Assembly (NCBI GenBank): GCA_047606825.1
Contig: JASGDY010000085.1
Location: 17,689-81,688, forward strand
Origin: Rhizosphaericola sp047606825
GTDB taxonomy: Bacteria > Bacteroidota > Bacteroidia > Chitinophagales > Chitinophagaceae
DNA: 64,000 nucleotides
Direction: 5' to 3'
A program made the position numbers and the translations under genes. The first letter of the stretch is position 1. Each line of letters opens with the position of its first letter. The notes under the pieces were generated by a model, which saw nothing but the letters and a program-made list of their open reading frames with translations, did no database searches and was not told where the DNA came from. Of the stretch, positions 16,987-26,670 are shown piece after piece.

Positions 16987-17367
16987 CTAACCCAGCCCAC
17001 CCATGACACTTACCGTGATGACCGCAAGCACAATCAAAGTGACCACAATATACAGCTTATCTTTTTCCAAAACATATCCCAACAAGGAAAAGAATATCCG
17101 CACCGTCGGTGTCGCAAACAGTACGATGATGCCCAGTTTGATAACATCACGCCCTTTCCCCGCAAAAATACCCGCAAACATCTGGCGCACATAATCAAAA
17201 AAAGCCTCGTCATGCTCCATATATTGTACGTATTGGTTGCCCACCTGTTCACTTCCATGGCGATACAGGTACACGATGCCTCCAATTCCGGCAAACAACA
17301 GAGCCAGGTACACGCCGTAACGTAGCACCTTGCTGATAGCCATCTGAATGTCTGTGTCTTTTATCAA
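16987..17367 (-). CDS. DUF1634 membrane protein paired with a TauE/SafE permease
   Basis: The 126-residue protein has three hydrophobic helices (about 14-33, 72-95 and 104-124) and begins with KDTDIQ, as DUF1634 proteins do. These are commonly encoded beside TauE/SafE permeases, as here, so it probably forms part of that transporter. I keep the TTG start at 17367 because the conserved KDTDI motif lies before the first ATG (17343). It follows the permease by about 97 bases in the same direction. Confidence 0.75.
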   Translation of the reverse strand: MIKDTDIQMAISKVLRYGVYLALLFAGIGGIVYLYRHGSEQVGNQYVQYMEHDEAFFDYVRQMFAGIFAGKGRDVIKLGIIVLFATPTVRIFFSLLGYVLEKDKLYIVVTLIVLAVITVSVMGGLG

Positions 17368-17464
17368 AATTTAAAATTTTAGTCTGGAAGTCTGGAATAC
17401 CGAAAGCCATGACAACTGACCTCCGACTTCGGACTTTCCGTCCTCCGTCTTTTGGTCTCCTCTC

Positions 17465-18289
17465 CTACCTCAACCCCTTGTATATCATGTTCACTGCCAG
17501 CAGCATAATCACCACGGCAAAAAACAAGCGCAGGTTTTTCACCTTGGAACGCAACAAAATCTTGGCACCCAGCATCGCGCCGAGCAGCACGCCAATCACC
17601 ACGGGCATACACAGCCCAGGCTCAATATAACCACGCTGTAAATACACGACCGCACTCGCCGTCGCCGTGACGCCCATCATAAAATTACTGGTCGTCGTGG
17701 ACACCTTGAACGGCACTTTCATGATATTGTCCATCGCGATGACTTTAAACGCACCTGAACCAATACCCAACAAACCGGACAATATCCCAGCGACAATCAT
17801 CATCAGGAAACCGCCCACGACATTGACAATGCCGTAACTAACCATACCTTTTGGGGTAGGATAGGTGCCCGGCAGCTTGAGCCAGACCGCCAGTTTGCTA
17901 GAAGCCTGCACTTTGTTGGCTTCTTTTTTCAAAAGAGAATTGATACCATTGAAAATCAACACAATACCAAATACGACCGCCACCACGTTGGTGGGTACAA
18001 AAGCCGCAACGACCGTTCCAAGGACCGCGCCTACCGTGGTCGCAATCTCCAAAAACATCCCCAAACGGATATTGCTGATGCCCTCCTTGACATAAGCGGC
18101 TGCCGAACCCGACGACGTGGCAATGACCGACACCAATGCCGTCCCAATCGCATAATGGATGTCAACTCCCAACAAAACCGTCAACAACGGTATGATGACC
18201 GCACCGCCGCCAAGTCCCGTCAGCGAGCCGACCAGACCGGCCGCAACTGCTCCAATCAATACAATAAGGGAAAAAAACAATACGGTCAT
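17465..18289 (-). CDS. TauE/SafE-family sulfite/sulfonate exporter-like permease
   Basis: The 274-residue protein has about eight membrane helices. It shows the internal duplication of the TauE/SafE (DUF81) family, with GxxxGLGGG (LTGLGGGAVIIP) near the start and GLLGIGSGAFKV in the second half. Family members move sulfite, sulfoacetate, taurine-derived or other organic anions across the inner membrane. The ATG at 18289 starts it. The adjacent DUF1634 gene supports a two-part transporter. The substrate cannot be read from the sequence. Confidence 0.85.
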   Translation of the reverse strand: MTVLFFSLIVLIGAVAAGLVGSLTGLGGGAVIIPLLTVLLGVDIHYAIGTALVSVIATSSGSAAAYVKEGISNIRLGMFLEIATTVGAVLGTVVAAFVPTNVVAVVFGIVLIFNGINSLLKKEANKVQASSKLAVWLKLPGTYPTPKGMVSYGIVNVVGGFLMMIVAGILSGLLGIGSGAFKVIAMDNIMKVPFKVSTTTSNFMMGVTATASAVVYLQRGYIEPGLCMPVVIGVLLGAMLGAKILLRSKVKNLRLFFAVVIMLLAVNMIYKGLR

Positions 18290-18341
18290 AGTAAAAATAA
18301 AAAGGCAAAAGTAGAAACAATTAAGTTCTTAATGGTTCAAA

Positions 18342-19523
18342 TCATTTTTTCTTCTCCAATATCCTTTCTCCAAAAAAAATCGTGAGCAATGCCAACGCAC
18401 TCCAGACAACCATCTGGTTGCCGACCATCGCCCAGCCACCGTGTGACCAGCAATAAAGTCCCACTGCCGTCCCACTCGCACCTCCCAAAAAATAACTCGT
18501 CATATACACCGTATTGATGCGGCTGCCCGATTCCTTGTCCAGACTGTAAATCCTTGCTGCGTTGGACACCTGCGCGCCCTGCACACCGATATCCAGCAAT
18601 ACAATCGCCACGATAAGCCACACCAAGGAAAAAGAATACCACCGAAACAAAAAGGCACTCCCAAGCGCCATCACCGCGCTCAACTTCAATGCCAGCCGCA
18701 CTTTTCCTCTGTCCGCAACGCGCCCGACCAACGGCGCCAGCAATGCTCCAGCAATCGCGACGAGACCAAACAAACCAATTTTAGCCGAGCCATAATGATA
18801 GGGTTCACCGCTTAGATAAAACGTAATGGTCGTCCAGAACGAACAAAATGTACCAAACAACAATGCACCCATCAACGATGCCTCGCGCAACAATGCATGT
18901 TTCTTCATCTGCAAAACAGTGGACCGCAACAACGAAAAATAATTACCCGAAAACGTGCTCGGCAAATCCGGCAAATACTTTTGCAGCAACAGCAACAAGA
19001 CAAAACACAATCCACCCGAAATTTTATATACCGTCGTCCAACCCCAATGTGCGGCAACCCAGCCACTCAATACGCGCGCTCCCAATATGCCAATCAGTAA
19101 GCCGCTCAGTATCGTACCGACGGTTTTGCCACGTGTTTCCGCATTGATATAAGCCGCCAACGGAATAAGAATCTGCGGCGTCACGGACAATATACCAACC
19201 AGCACGCTCAATCCCATCAACATCGGAAAGGACCGTGCATAAGCTATTCCCAACGTTGTGGATACCAGCAAAAACAATAAAGTAAGCGACAGCTTTTTGC
19301 GGCTCAGCTTGTCGCCCAACGGTATCAGGAAAAACAACCCCAAACCATAACCAATCTGGGACAGCATCGACAGCGAACCCGTCGCCGCATCGCCCACGCC
19401 GAATTGTTTGGATATATATCTGAGTATCGGTTGTACGTAATAAATATTGGCAACGGAAACGCCTGCCGTAGCAGCCATCAACAATACTTGCCCCGACGAC
19501 AATGTTTTATTCTGGATAGACAT
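18342..19523 (-). CDS. Major facilitator superfamily transporter
   Basis: From the ATG at 19523 (MSIQNKT) the protein has about 393 residues and 12 predicted helices. The typical motif GDKLSRKKLSL lies in the loop after helix 2, and a related GRVADRGKVRLALK follows helix 8. It resembles YgaY/drug-efflux-like MFS proteins, but the substrate is unknown. The longer frame to 19571 translates the intergenic word with AAAAGGCAAAAGTAAAAAT and is not used. Confidence 0.82.
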   Translation of the reverse strand: MSIQNKTLSSGQVLLMAATAGVSVANIYYVQPILRYISKQFGVGDAATGSLSMLSQIGYGLGLFFLIPLGDKLSRKKLSLTLLFLLVSTTLGIAYARSFPMLMGLSVLVGILSVTPQILIPLAAYINAETRGKTVGTILSGLLIGILGARVLSGWVAAHWGWTTVYKISGGLCFVLLLLLQKYLPDLPSTFSGNYFSLLRSTVLQMKKHALLREASLMGALLFGTFCSFWTTITFYLSGEPYHYGSAKIGLFGLVAIAGALLAPLVGRVADRGKVRLALKLSAVMALGSAFLFRWYSFSLVWLIVAIVLLDIGVQGAQVSNAARIYSLDKESGSRINTVYMTSYFLGGASGTAVGLYCWSHGGWAMVGNQMVVWSALALLTIFFGERILEKKK

Positions 19524-19638
19524 ACGTAAAATAAAAAGGCAAAAGTAAAAATAAATTACCGCGAACGTCATCGGTGGGAATACTTACCATGGTGCGCTAG
19601 TTTACGTGTTTTGCCGTTGCCTTTTGACTTCAATGGTC

Positions 19639-20925
19639 CTACTGTAAAAAGAATTTTTCACTGCCGGACTTACCGTCTTGCTCCATAATGAGAATGTATG
19701 TTGCGGATGGCAGTTCAGACAGATGAAGCTGTGTCATTGTAACCCCGACAGTAACGGGAACAAGCTTTCGGACTGTGCCATTAAAATCCAATACCTTTAT
19801 CATTCCCGACTTGAGTGTTTGCGGATGGAACACGCGAATAGTTTTGCCACCCAACATTCCGATTTTTATCGTCGTAGCATTTTGGGAAAATACACGGACG
19901 ACAGAGCTATAATCGTATTTACCATCCAAATCCACGATTTTTAACCGGTAAAATATAGGAGAGCTATAGGCATTGTAGTCTGTATGGTGATACGTGCGAT
20001 TACTTGCTTGGTTGATGCACGGAACGCTTGCACTATATTGAAATTTTTTGGCATCTGTGCTTTTCTCGATTTCAAAATGGCTGACGTTGACCGCGTGTGC
20101 GGCAACCCATTCCAGCTGTACATTTTTATTGTTGTCGCTCCAACCTTTGATGGACAATAGCTTCAGCGGCAAGACCTGCGCATCCCAGGTTGTGAACACG
20201 CGGAGTCCGTCCATCACGACACTTGGACTTGATGTAGACTGCCGCAATCCGATCGCATCGACACTGGTCGGCAATGCTGCGGTATTGGGCGCGCCGGAAA
20301 AAACAACATCAGGGCTTCCGGCATCAACTGCATTCACTGGGAAATCGCTCTCTTTCACCCAAATCTGAATTTTATAATTGTCGTCCATATCGAGCGCAAC
20401 GACGACCGCATAAGTCTGGCTGTTTTGAAAAATGGTCGTACTATAAACAGGCCGGTAGGTTGCATTTCCCAGACTCCAATTGGACGTCCCGATATTCCAA
20501 GTACCGTCACCTAATGTCTGAATGGCAATCCGCGCAAAATAGTTCCCGTTAAGACCTCCACCAACTCCCGCACCCTGCGTTTTACCGAAAAAACTAACAT
20601 AGTCAGTCTTTACAGAAGTATTATTCTGCACGACCTTAACCATAAAACTATAATACAACTTTCTTTGAGCCGTAAATGTTTTAAAAACATCTTCCCCGAC
20701 AACACCGTTCACGGCGACGGCATTGCCCACACCGGAACCTATATAATTTTGGAAGCTCAGCCCGGGTACGGTTGTCTGCATAAGATTGGTTGTCCCACTC
20801 GAAGTAACCCATCCATTGACACCGCTTACATTTCCCGAAAAATCAAAATCCTCTCCTAAAAGGAATTGCGCATCTGCATATATTGCAGATACCAGGCACA
20901 TCCATAGTGTTAGCAATTCTTTCAT
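19639..20925 (-). CDS. Secreted protein with type IX secretion sorting domain
   Basis: The 428-residue protein has a signal peptide (LLTLWMCLVSAIYADA) and a beta-rich region that starts with EDFDFSG and contains GSGVGNAVAV. A C-terminal T9SS sorting domain follows, with FEIEKSTDAKKF upstream and IRVFHPQTLKSG, LHLSELPSATYIL and a final KFFLQ. The domain directs export through the type IX system to the cell surface or medium. The body has no catalytic motif I recognise. It is divergent from the GH3 gene. Confidence 0.78.
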   Translation of the reverse strand: MKELLTLWMCLVSAIYADAQFLLGEDFDFSGNVSGVNGWVTSSGTTNLMQTTVPGLSFQNYIGSGVGNAVAVNGVVGEDVFKTFTAQRKLYYSFMVKVVQNNTSVKTDYVSFFGKTQGAGVGGGLNGNYFARIAIQTLGDGTWNIGTSNWSLGNATYRPVYSTTIFQNSQTYAVVVALDMDDNYKIQIWVKESDFPVNAVDAGSPDVVFSGAPNTAALPTSVDAIGLRQSTSSPSVVMDGLRVFTTWDAQVLPLKLLSIKGWSDNNKNVQLEWVAAHAVNVSHFEIEKSTDAKKFQYSASVPCINQASNRTYHHTDYNAYSSPIFYRLKIVDLDGKYDYSSVVRVFSQNATTIKIGMLGGKTIRVFHPQTLKSGMIKVLDFNGTVRKLVPVTVGVTMTQLHLSELPSATYILIMEQDGKSGSEKFFLQ

Positions 20926-21082
20926 AAGCCATCATTATGTTGAATGGATATTATTGACAATATAGGTAATGGCTGTTAGCCGAAAGCAATTAAATCACGT
21001 AACATTTGGTGTCAGACGTTTGGCTTTTTAGTGATATCATTGTTTAAGGGTTGTCTATTTTCTGTCCCCCATACAAAACCAA

Positions 21083-23503
21083 ATGTCAATTTGCTGCACT
21101 AAAATTAATCATTATCTTTCGCCCGCAAAAAAATCTATATTGAAAATAAGTACGCTTATATGCTTTTCGGTTTGTGCGCTTTCTACTTATGCGCAAAACC
21201 AGAAAAACATTTACCACAAAGACTATATCGACCTCAACAAAAACGGGAAAAAAGATATTTACGAAGACCCGAGACAACCTGTCAACAAAAGAGTTGCGGA
21301 CCTTGTCGCGCAGATGGACCTTGACGAAAAAGCGGGCCAGTTAAGCACGCTTTACGGATATGGCGCGGTGCTGAAAGACCGCTTGCCCAATACTGGCTGG
21401 AAAGACAGTATCTGGCGGCACGGCATCGGCAATATCGACGAACAGCTTACCGGGCTAAGGAAAGACACGCTGTATGCTTTCCCTTACGCATCGCATGTGC
21501 TGGCGCTGGACTCGATACAGCATTGGTTTATGGAAACCACACGGCTGGGCATCCCGGTTGATTTCACGACGGAGGGCATCCGTGGGCTCAACCACATGAA
21601 AGCTACTTATCTCCCTTCGCAGCTCGCGCAGGCATGTACCTTTGACCGTGACTTGGTTTATCGGATTGGCAATGTGACAGGACGCGAGGCCAAGGCGCTG
21701 GGTTACACCAATGTCTATTCACCTATATTGGACGTGGCTTCGGACCCGCGCTGGGGACGCATCGAGGAAAGTTACGGCTGCGACCCCTATCTTGTCGGAC
21801 AGCTTGGCAAACAACAAATCACCGCTCTCCAAAAAAATCATATCGTTTCCACTGTCAAGCATTTTGCCGTGTACAGCGTGCCGATTGGCGGGCGCGACGG
21901 TGAAGTACGCGCCAATCCACAGGTAACGCCACGTGAGATGTGGGAAATATACCTAGAGCCTTTCCGCATTGCGTTTCAGGAAGCCGGCGCCAAGGGCGTG
22001 ATGGCCAGCTACAACGACTATGACGGCGAGCCGGTCATTGGCAGCTACCGTTTCATGACGGAAATCCTGCGCAACGCTTTCCTGTTTTCCGGCTATGTCG
22101 TCAGCGACAGCGAGGCTTGGGAATACCTTTACAGCAAGCACCACGTCGCGAAAGACGCAACCGAAGCGGCCGCAATGGTTTTGCACGCCGGCATGAACGT
22201 CAAGACTAATTTTGACCCGCCCAACAGCTATATCGCCGCCGTAAAAGACGCGGTACAGAAAGGTTTGCTCTCCAAAGAAGACTTAGACAAAAGAGTCGGC
22301 GAAGTCCTGAAAGTCAAATTTGAACTGGGACTTTTCGACCCAAAAAACACGGTGCCAAACGTGGAAATCATCCACAACAAAGAAGCACAGGACTTGGCAC
22401 TGGAAGCCGCACACAAAAGCATTGTATTGCTAAAAAACAAAAACAATATTTTGCCTTTACAAAAAGGGCAATACAAATCCATCGCCGTCATCGGCCCCAA
22501 TGCAAAAGAACTGAAATCGCTGTATTCGCGTTATGGTCCCGTGCACGGCCCGATGATTACCGTGTTTGACGGTATTGAAAAGAAATTTTCCCCAACCACA
22601 ACAATCCACTACGCCAAAGGCATCAACCATACCGACCCGCATTTTCCGTTAAGCGACGCGGAAGATTTTCCTTTGGAGGAAAAAGAAAAACAAATGATAG
22701 ATTCTGCGGTACAGATAGCGAATCGTTCGGACGTTGTCTTGTTGGTCCTGGGCGACAACGACAAAACCGTTGGGGAATCCAAAAGCCGCGCCAACATTGG
22801 GCTTCCGGGACATCAAGAAGCATTGGCACGCACCGTTATCGCGACAGGCAGACCATGCATATTGATACATGTCGGCGGCAGACCGGCAAGCATGGGATTT
22901 GTCTATGACAAGGTAGATGCCGCGCTGGAAACTTTTTATTTAGGAGAAAGGACGGGCGAAGCAATTGCCGACATCTTGGCTGGCGACTATAATCCCGGAG
23001 CCAAGCTGTGCGTTCCGATCTTAAAAGACGTAGGACAGATTCCGTTGACTTTTCCACACAAACTTTCCGATGACGCAGGTGGCAACGCGGCAGTTTCCGG
23101 ATTCCAATTCCCATTTGGCTTTGGCCTGAGCTATACGACATTTAATTATAGTAACCTGCAAACCATCCAAACAGACAATCCGCTCAAAGACAGCGTTACT
23201 ATTACGTTTGACGTACAAAACACAGGCAGCAAAGACGGCGAAACTGTCGCACAGATTTATGTAAAAGACTCCATCGCCAGCCTTGTCCCTTACGAAAAAA
23301 GGCTAAAGGAATTTAAGCGCGTCTTCCTAAAGTCCGGCGAACAAAAACACATCACTGTAAAACTTCCCCTTGACGCGTTTTCAATGTATGGCAAAGACTA
23401 TAAAAGAATAGTCGAGGAAGGTGATTTTATCATCATGGTCGGCGAATCTTCGGAAGATACCCGTTTAAGAAAAACAATTTACTTAAAAGGAGCGCAATTG
23501 TAA
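21083..23503 (+). CDS. Secreted glycoside hydrolase family 3 (beta-glucosidase/beta-xylosidase type)
   Basis: The 806-residue protein has a signal peptide (about 18-37), a GH3 N-terminal TIM barrel (about 60-400), the GH3 C-terminal sandwich (about 430-660) and a fibronectin-III-like domain (about 700-790). The KHF motif lies in STVKHFAVY. The nucleophile is Asp342 in VVSDSEAW. Such enzymes release terminal beta-linked sugars from plant oligosaccharides in the periplasm or at the surface. No SusC/SusD pair lies nearby, so this is not a typical polysaccharide utilisation locus. Exact linkage preference is unknown. Confidence 0.9.
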   Translation: MSICCTKINHYLSPAKKSILKISTLICFSVCALSTYAQNQKNIYHKDYIDLNKNGKKDIYEDPRQPVNKRVADLVAQMDLDEKAGQLSTLYGYGAVLKDRLPNTGWKDSIWRHGIGNIDEQLTGLRKDTLYAFPYASHVLALDSIQHWFMETTRLGIPVDFTTEGIRGLNHMKATYLPSQLAQACTFDRDLVYRIGNVTGREAKALGYTNVYSPILDVASDPRWGRIEESYGCDPYLVGQLGKQQITALQKNHIVSTVKHFAVYSVPIGGRDGEVRANPQVTPREMWEIYLEPFRIAFQEAGAKGVMASYNDYDGEPVIGSYRFMTEILRNAFLFSGYVVSDSEAWEYLYSKHHVAKDATEAAAMVLHAGMNVKTNFDPPNSYIAAVKDAVQKGLLSKEDLDKRVGEVLKVKFELGLFDPKNTVPNVEIIHNKEAQDLALEAAHKSIVLLKNKNNILPLQKGQYKSIAVIGPNAKELKSLYSRYGPVHGPMITVFDGIEKKFSPTTTIHYAKGINHTDPHFPLSDAEDFPLEEKEKQMIDSAVQIANRSDVVLLVLGDNDKTVGESKSRANIGLPGHQEALARTVIATGRPCILIHVGGRPASMGFVYDKVDAALETFYLGERTGEAIADILAGDYNPGAKLCVPILKDVGQIPLTFPHKLSDDAGGNAAVSGFQFPFGFGLSYTTFNYSNLQTIQTDNPLKDSVTITFDVQNTGSKDGETVAQIYVKDSIASLVPYEKRLKEFKRVFLKSGEQKHITVKLPLDAFSMYGKDYKRIVEEGDFIIMVGESSEDTRLRKTIYLKGAQL

Positions 23504-23809
23504 TGTTAGATTTATGAATTGAGGATATATTTATTCAATCTTTAATTCATACAATGAAAAGCCGCAGATTTGATGTTTTATCATCTGTGGCTTTTTTCTC
23601 TAAAAAGCATATACCGCACAAATAATTAACCTATCGGGTACCGCTTGCTGTCGTCGTCCAGTTCTGCACTCACGCAAAACTCGCGGGACGGCACACCACC
23701 TAGCGAAACCGTATAGTCCGTTCATATACAAAAGAGAAACGCGTCCAAAAACAGTATTCATACCTTTCCCAAACACGTTGCTCGTCTTATTGCTGAGACG
23801 CTCCCTCGT
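23504..23809. other. Intergenic region with terminator; no gene seen
   Basis: A hairpin terminator serves the GH3 gene. The rest (23600-23809) has only a 53-codon minus-strand frame without recognisable features, which I do not call. Confidence 0.5.
23554..23598 (+). terminator. Intrinsic terminator after the GH3 gene
   Basis: AAAAGCC and CAGAT pair with ATCTG and GGCTTTTTT around a T-rich loop, followed by T residues. Confidence 0.75.
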
Positions 23810-24367
23810 CTAATACGCTTCTAATTTAGGCTTGTCGGGACTCTTGACTTTCGACTTCATCCTCTCATTAGGCAACCTCGGAGGTAGCTGTTTGGGCAAG
23901 CTTAACAGCTTGGCAGTATCATTCCCAAGTGTATCTTTTTTTGCAGCATCCTCTACGGCACTGGGATCGACGCGTTTTGCCGTGTCGGGTTTTTTCCCGT
24001 TGAGGGAATCCTTGACAAGGATCCTCTTTTCATACAATTTTACCTGTCGGTCGTTATAGGCAATCAGCGTGTCTATCAATATGTTCTGCTGGTCAGGATG
24101 CCTCTGATAATATTTAAAACTGTGCATAAAGGCGTCCTTGCCCAGCTTATGGATTTGCAACACATAGTTAAACGACGAGGTTGCCGAATCTTTCAGATGC
24201 AGGCGCACTGCCGTTGTCGTGTCGGACATCCGCATTTCGCCAGCAACGAACAAATCCCACAAAACCGATTTGAGCTCATCAGGCGTCATGACATCCTTGG
24301 GCAACTTGTCCGAAGTACAAGCACCCATTCCCAAAAACATAAAAGCGAACAATATGGTTTTCTTCAT
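23810..24367 (-). CDS. DUF4296 lipoprotein
   Basis: The 185-residue protein starts with a lipoprotein signal (LFAFMFLGMGAC, Cys17) and then the DUF4296 pattern (MTPDELKSVLWDLFVAGEM). A charged, Pro- and Lys-rich tail follows. The family is typical of Bacteroidota and of unknown function. Its start overlaps the DUF4835 stop by one base (TAATG), so the two are translationally coupled. It is the last gene of the bamD-rpoZ-coaBC-DUF4835 series. Confidence 0.8.
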   Translation of the reverse strand: MKKTILFAFMFLGMGACTSDKLPKDVMTPDELKSVLWDLFVAGEMRMSDTTTAVRLHLKDSATSSFNYVLQIHKLGKDAFMHSFKYYQRHPDQQNILIDTLIAYNDRQVKLYEKRILVKDSLNGKKPDTAKRVDPSAVEDAAKKDTLGNDTAKLLSLPKQLPPRLPNERMKSKVKSPDKPKLEAY

Positions 24368-25302
24368 TACAGATTATTGTATTTATAAGCATTTGCAGGA
24401 TCCAAGGTAGAAAGTATCTCTTTGGCGGAAGACTTAAGCTCCGGTGTTGCGTTGTTGAACGCACCGGAAAGCTCGGCATAACGTTGCTGCATAAACATCT
24501 GCACAAACATGGAATTGGGATTCTGCCGGTTCATCTGTTGTAAGGATGTGAGTGCCTGGTAGAGATTGGCCTGCGCGTCGTCCCTGTTGTCATACATACC
24601 GTCCATCCCCTTGCGGAAATAATTGTACAAAAATGCCGGAATCACGTTGTACCTCGGATTGTTGAGATTTTCGACCATCCAATACCTGTTCCGGTTACTG
24701 TTGAAAGACTGCCAACCCGTGATATCATTGGATTGTGGCGCAGCGACAACGATGTTCTGCGCTTTTTTGAAATAAGGACTTCCTCCATTGGGAGAAAAAG
24801 ACGCATAATGGTAGCCCAATATCATGTCCAGATAAAAAGCAACAACCGCGGTCAGGTTGGACACCAAAGGGTCGGCACCGCTGATTCTGTTTTCGTTGAA
24901 ATCCATGTTCTGGTTGGGCAAATATCTAAACACAACGTCGTTGTCCTGGTAGTTGATCAACTGCGTCAAATAACTAGCGTTAAAAACTGGACGCGCCGCC
25001 TGCACCGTCAACACCGCCTTGCAGTAACCTTGGTTGTCCGCCGACGTGATATTGAACATAAACGTACACGGTATCCTCTCCTGCGGCAAAAACTTGTCTG
25101 TCGTCCAAGCACGATTGTTGATAAGATTGGTCAGTTGTGTCTGCAAGGTCGTAAAATTGGACTTCGCGACCGTATTGGAAACCTGCTGGGACAACACGGT
25201 GACTTTCGCCTGGAACTCCTGCGCGTGAGTGGCATTGACAGACATAAAAATGCAGCAACAAATGAGCATGAAGGCATAATATGTGTGTAATTGTTTAGTC
25301 AT
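24367..25302 (-). CDS. DUF4835 secreted protein
   Basis: The 311-residue protein has a signal peptide (YAFMLICCCIFMSVNATHA) and the DUF4835 body, including YQDNDVVFRYLPNQNMDFNE and GYHYASFSPNGG. The family is widespread in Bacteroidota, usually just after coaBC, and has no established function. Here a methyltransferase and a small gene separate it from coaBC. Its stop overlaps the start of the DUF4296 gene. Confidence 0.85.
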   Translation of the reverse strand: MTKQLHTYYAFMLICCCIFMSVNATHAQEFQAKVTVLSQQVSNTVAKSNFTTLQTQLTNLINNRAWTTDKFLPQERIPCTFMFNITSADNQGYCKAVLTVQAARPVFNASYLTQLINYQDNDVVFRYLPNQNMDFNENRISGADPLVSNLTAVVAFYLDMILGYHYASFSPNGGSPYFKKAQNIVVAAPQSNDITGWQSFNSNRNRYWMVENLNNPRYNVIPAFLYNYFRKGMDGMYDNRDDAQANLYQALTSLQQMNRQNPNSMFVQMFMQQRYAELSGAFNNATPELKSSAKEILSTLDPANAYKYNNL

Positions 25303-25308
25303 TTTGGT

Positions 25309-25617
25309 TTAATCTTTTTTGTATGGCCCAAGAAATTTATCTCCATTGAAATGTACTAAATGGTCAGGATTGTCAGCAATCCATACTTCGGTTTCCCAAG
25401 CTATGTCTACCATAAATTGCTTGAACTTTGCTCGATTCAAAAATGCTGTTACAAAAACAATATCAGCTTTACAACCTTTCGTCAATTTTTGAAGTTGCAG
25501 AAGTCTTATTTCTGAAAAAGTTTCGAGCATATAAAGTGCCGTATTGATTAGTACCTGAATAGCTTCTGTTTTTTCACTAAATGTTTTTGAACTATCTGTA
25601 CTGAGATACTGCTTCAT
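25309..25617 (-). CDS. Small protein coupled to a C5 methyltransferase; possible restriction partner or its fragment
   Basis: From the ATG at 25617 the product has about 102 residues. Its start overlaps the end of the methyltransferase gene by 26 bases, which implies coupled translation. The C-terminal part (FMVDIAWETEVWIADNPDHL, then HFNGDKFLGPY) looks like a compact enzyme-like fold, but I cannot name the family. Genes in this position beside a DNA methyltransferase are usually the endonuclease or a controller. At about 100 residues it is short for an endonuclease, so it may be a truncated one. Base composition is AT-rich, like the methyltransferase and unlike the flanking genes. Confidence 0.55.
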   Translation of the reverse strand: MKQYLSTDSSKTFSEKTEAIQVLINTALYMLETFSEIRLLQLQKLTKGCKADIVFVTAFLNRAKFKQFMVDIAWETEVWIADNPDHLVHFNGDKFLGPYKKD

Positions 25618-26623
25618 TTTCAAATAATTTAAGTTGCTCAGATTCAATTACAGGGTAATCCTCAGTAGAAGTTCCCATAAGGTGGGTTTTTATGTTTTTT
25701 GCTAAATGATATGCAAAATTCGGCGCTACGGCATTGCCTATTTGCGTAAATTGATGCGTTTCAGTTCCCTGAAATTCAAACCAATCGGGAAAACTCTGAA
25801 GTCTTGCCGCTTCCCTAACTGTAATTCTCCTTCTTCTTCCGTCTTTTAGACGCACTCGGTGCATATCTCCTGTAGCACCTGCAAGATTTCTGCAAGTCAA
25901 GGCCCTGGCAGGTCTATCTAAATACAAATCTCTTGGATTTACACATTTTGACGCTTTTTCGTAATTGGCAACATATCTATCCATAGATTCCGTGAAAAAT
26001 TTAGAATCTGCATCAAATTCAAATGCCAATTTACCCAACGCCTCTCCTGCCGTAACCGTTTTGCGGATTGGGTTTGGCAATTTGATTTTTTGTTTTGAAC
26101 CGACAACGATTACGCGTTCCCTATTTTGTGGGACTTCATAGTGAACCGCATTTAACAATGCATAATCAATATAGTAGTCCAAACTTTCCAGTTCGTCTAT
26201 CACCTCTTTTAAATACCATTTATTTTTATATAACATTCCTCGAACGTTTTCAAACATAAAAACTTCAGGGTTTAGTTGTCGAATTGCAGAAAGAAAAACT
26301 GGAAAGCCATCTCTCGAATCTTTTAGTCCAAGTTGCTTTCCTCCAACGCTAAATGGTTGGCAAGGCGGGCCTCCAATTACGATGTTGGCTTTAGGATAGA
26401 TTGATTCGGGCGATAATTTTCCTGTTATACATTTTCCTAAAAGATTTTTATTATAAGTGTTTGAGGCATTTTCATCCATTTCATAACCAATGGTTTTAAA
26501 TCCATTGGCTTCAAACCCAAGAGACAATCCACCGCAACCCGCAAAAAGGTCAACCACCGTTTTATCCAGATCGGTATCAACCCAAGGTTTCAATTTATTA
26601 TTTATCTCTTTCCAATATTCCAT
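25592..26623 (-). CDS. DNA (cytosine-5) methyltransferase, type II restriction-modification
   Basis: The 343-residue protein has the C5-methyltransferase motifs in order: I (VVDLFAGCGGLSLGFE), IV with the catalytic Cys (GGPPCQPFS), VI (ENVRG), VIII (QNRERVIVVG), and IX/X (RPARALTCRN, TVREAARLQSFPDWF, QIGNAVAP). The target-recognition region is about 190-250; the recognised DNA site cannot be read from it. The gene is AT-richer than its neighbours and sits between coaBC and DUF4835, which are normally adjacent. This points to insertion of a restriction-modification cassette. Confidence 0.92.
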   Translation of the reverse strand: MEYWKEINNKLKPWVDTDLDKTVVDLFAGCGGLSLGFEANGFKTIGYEMDENASNTYNKNLLGKCITGKLSPESIYPKANIVIGGPPCQPFSVGGKQLGLKDSRDGFPVFLSAIRQLNPEVFMFENVRGMLYKNKWYLKEVIDELESLDYYIDYALLNAVHYEVPQNRERVIVVGSKQKIKLPNPIRKTVTAGEALGKLAFEFDADSKFFTESMDRYVANYEKASKCVNPRDLYLDRPARALTCRNLAGATGDMHRVRLKDGRRRRITVREAARLQSFPDWFEFQGTETHQFTQIGNAVAPNFAYHLAKNIKTHLMGTSTEDYPVIESEQLKLFENEAVSQYR

Positions 26624-26670
26624 TCGGTAAACTTACAATATTTTAAATCCTCCAACAAGCTACAGCAAAC

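Noticed and set aside
19639..23503. Polysaccharide utilisation locus around the GH3 gene
   Set aside because: No SusC/SusD pair, sensor or further glycosidase is adjacent; the GH3 and T9SS-sorted genes are divergent singles.
23604..23763. 53-codon minus-strand frame after the GH3 terminator
   Set aside because: Arginine-rich and unremarkable; looks like chance.
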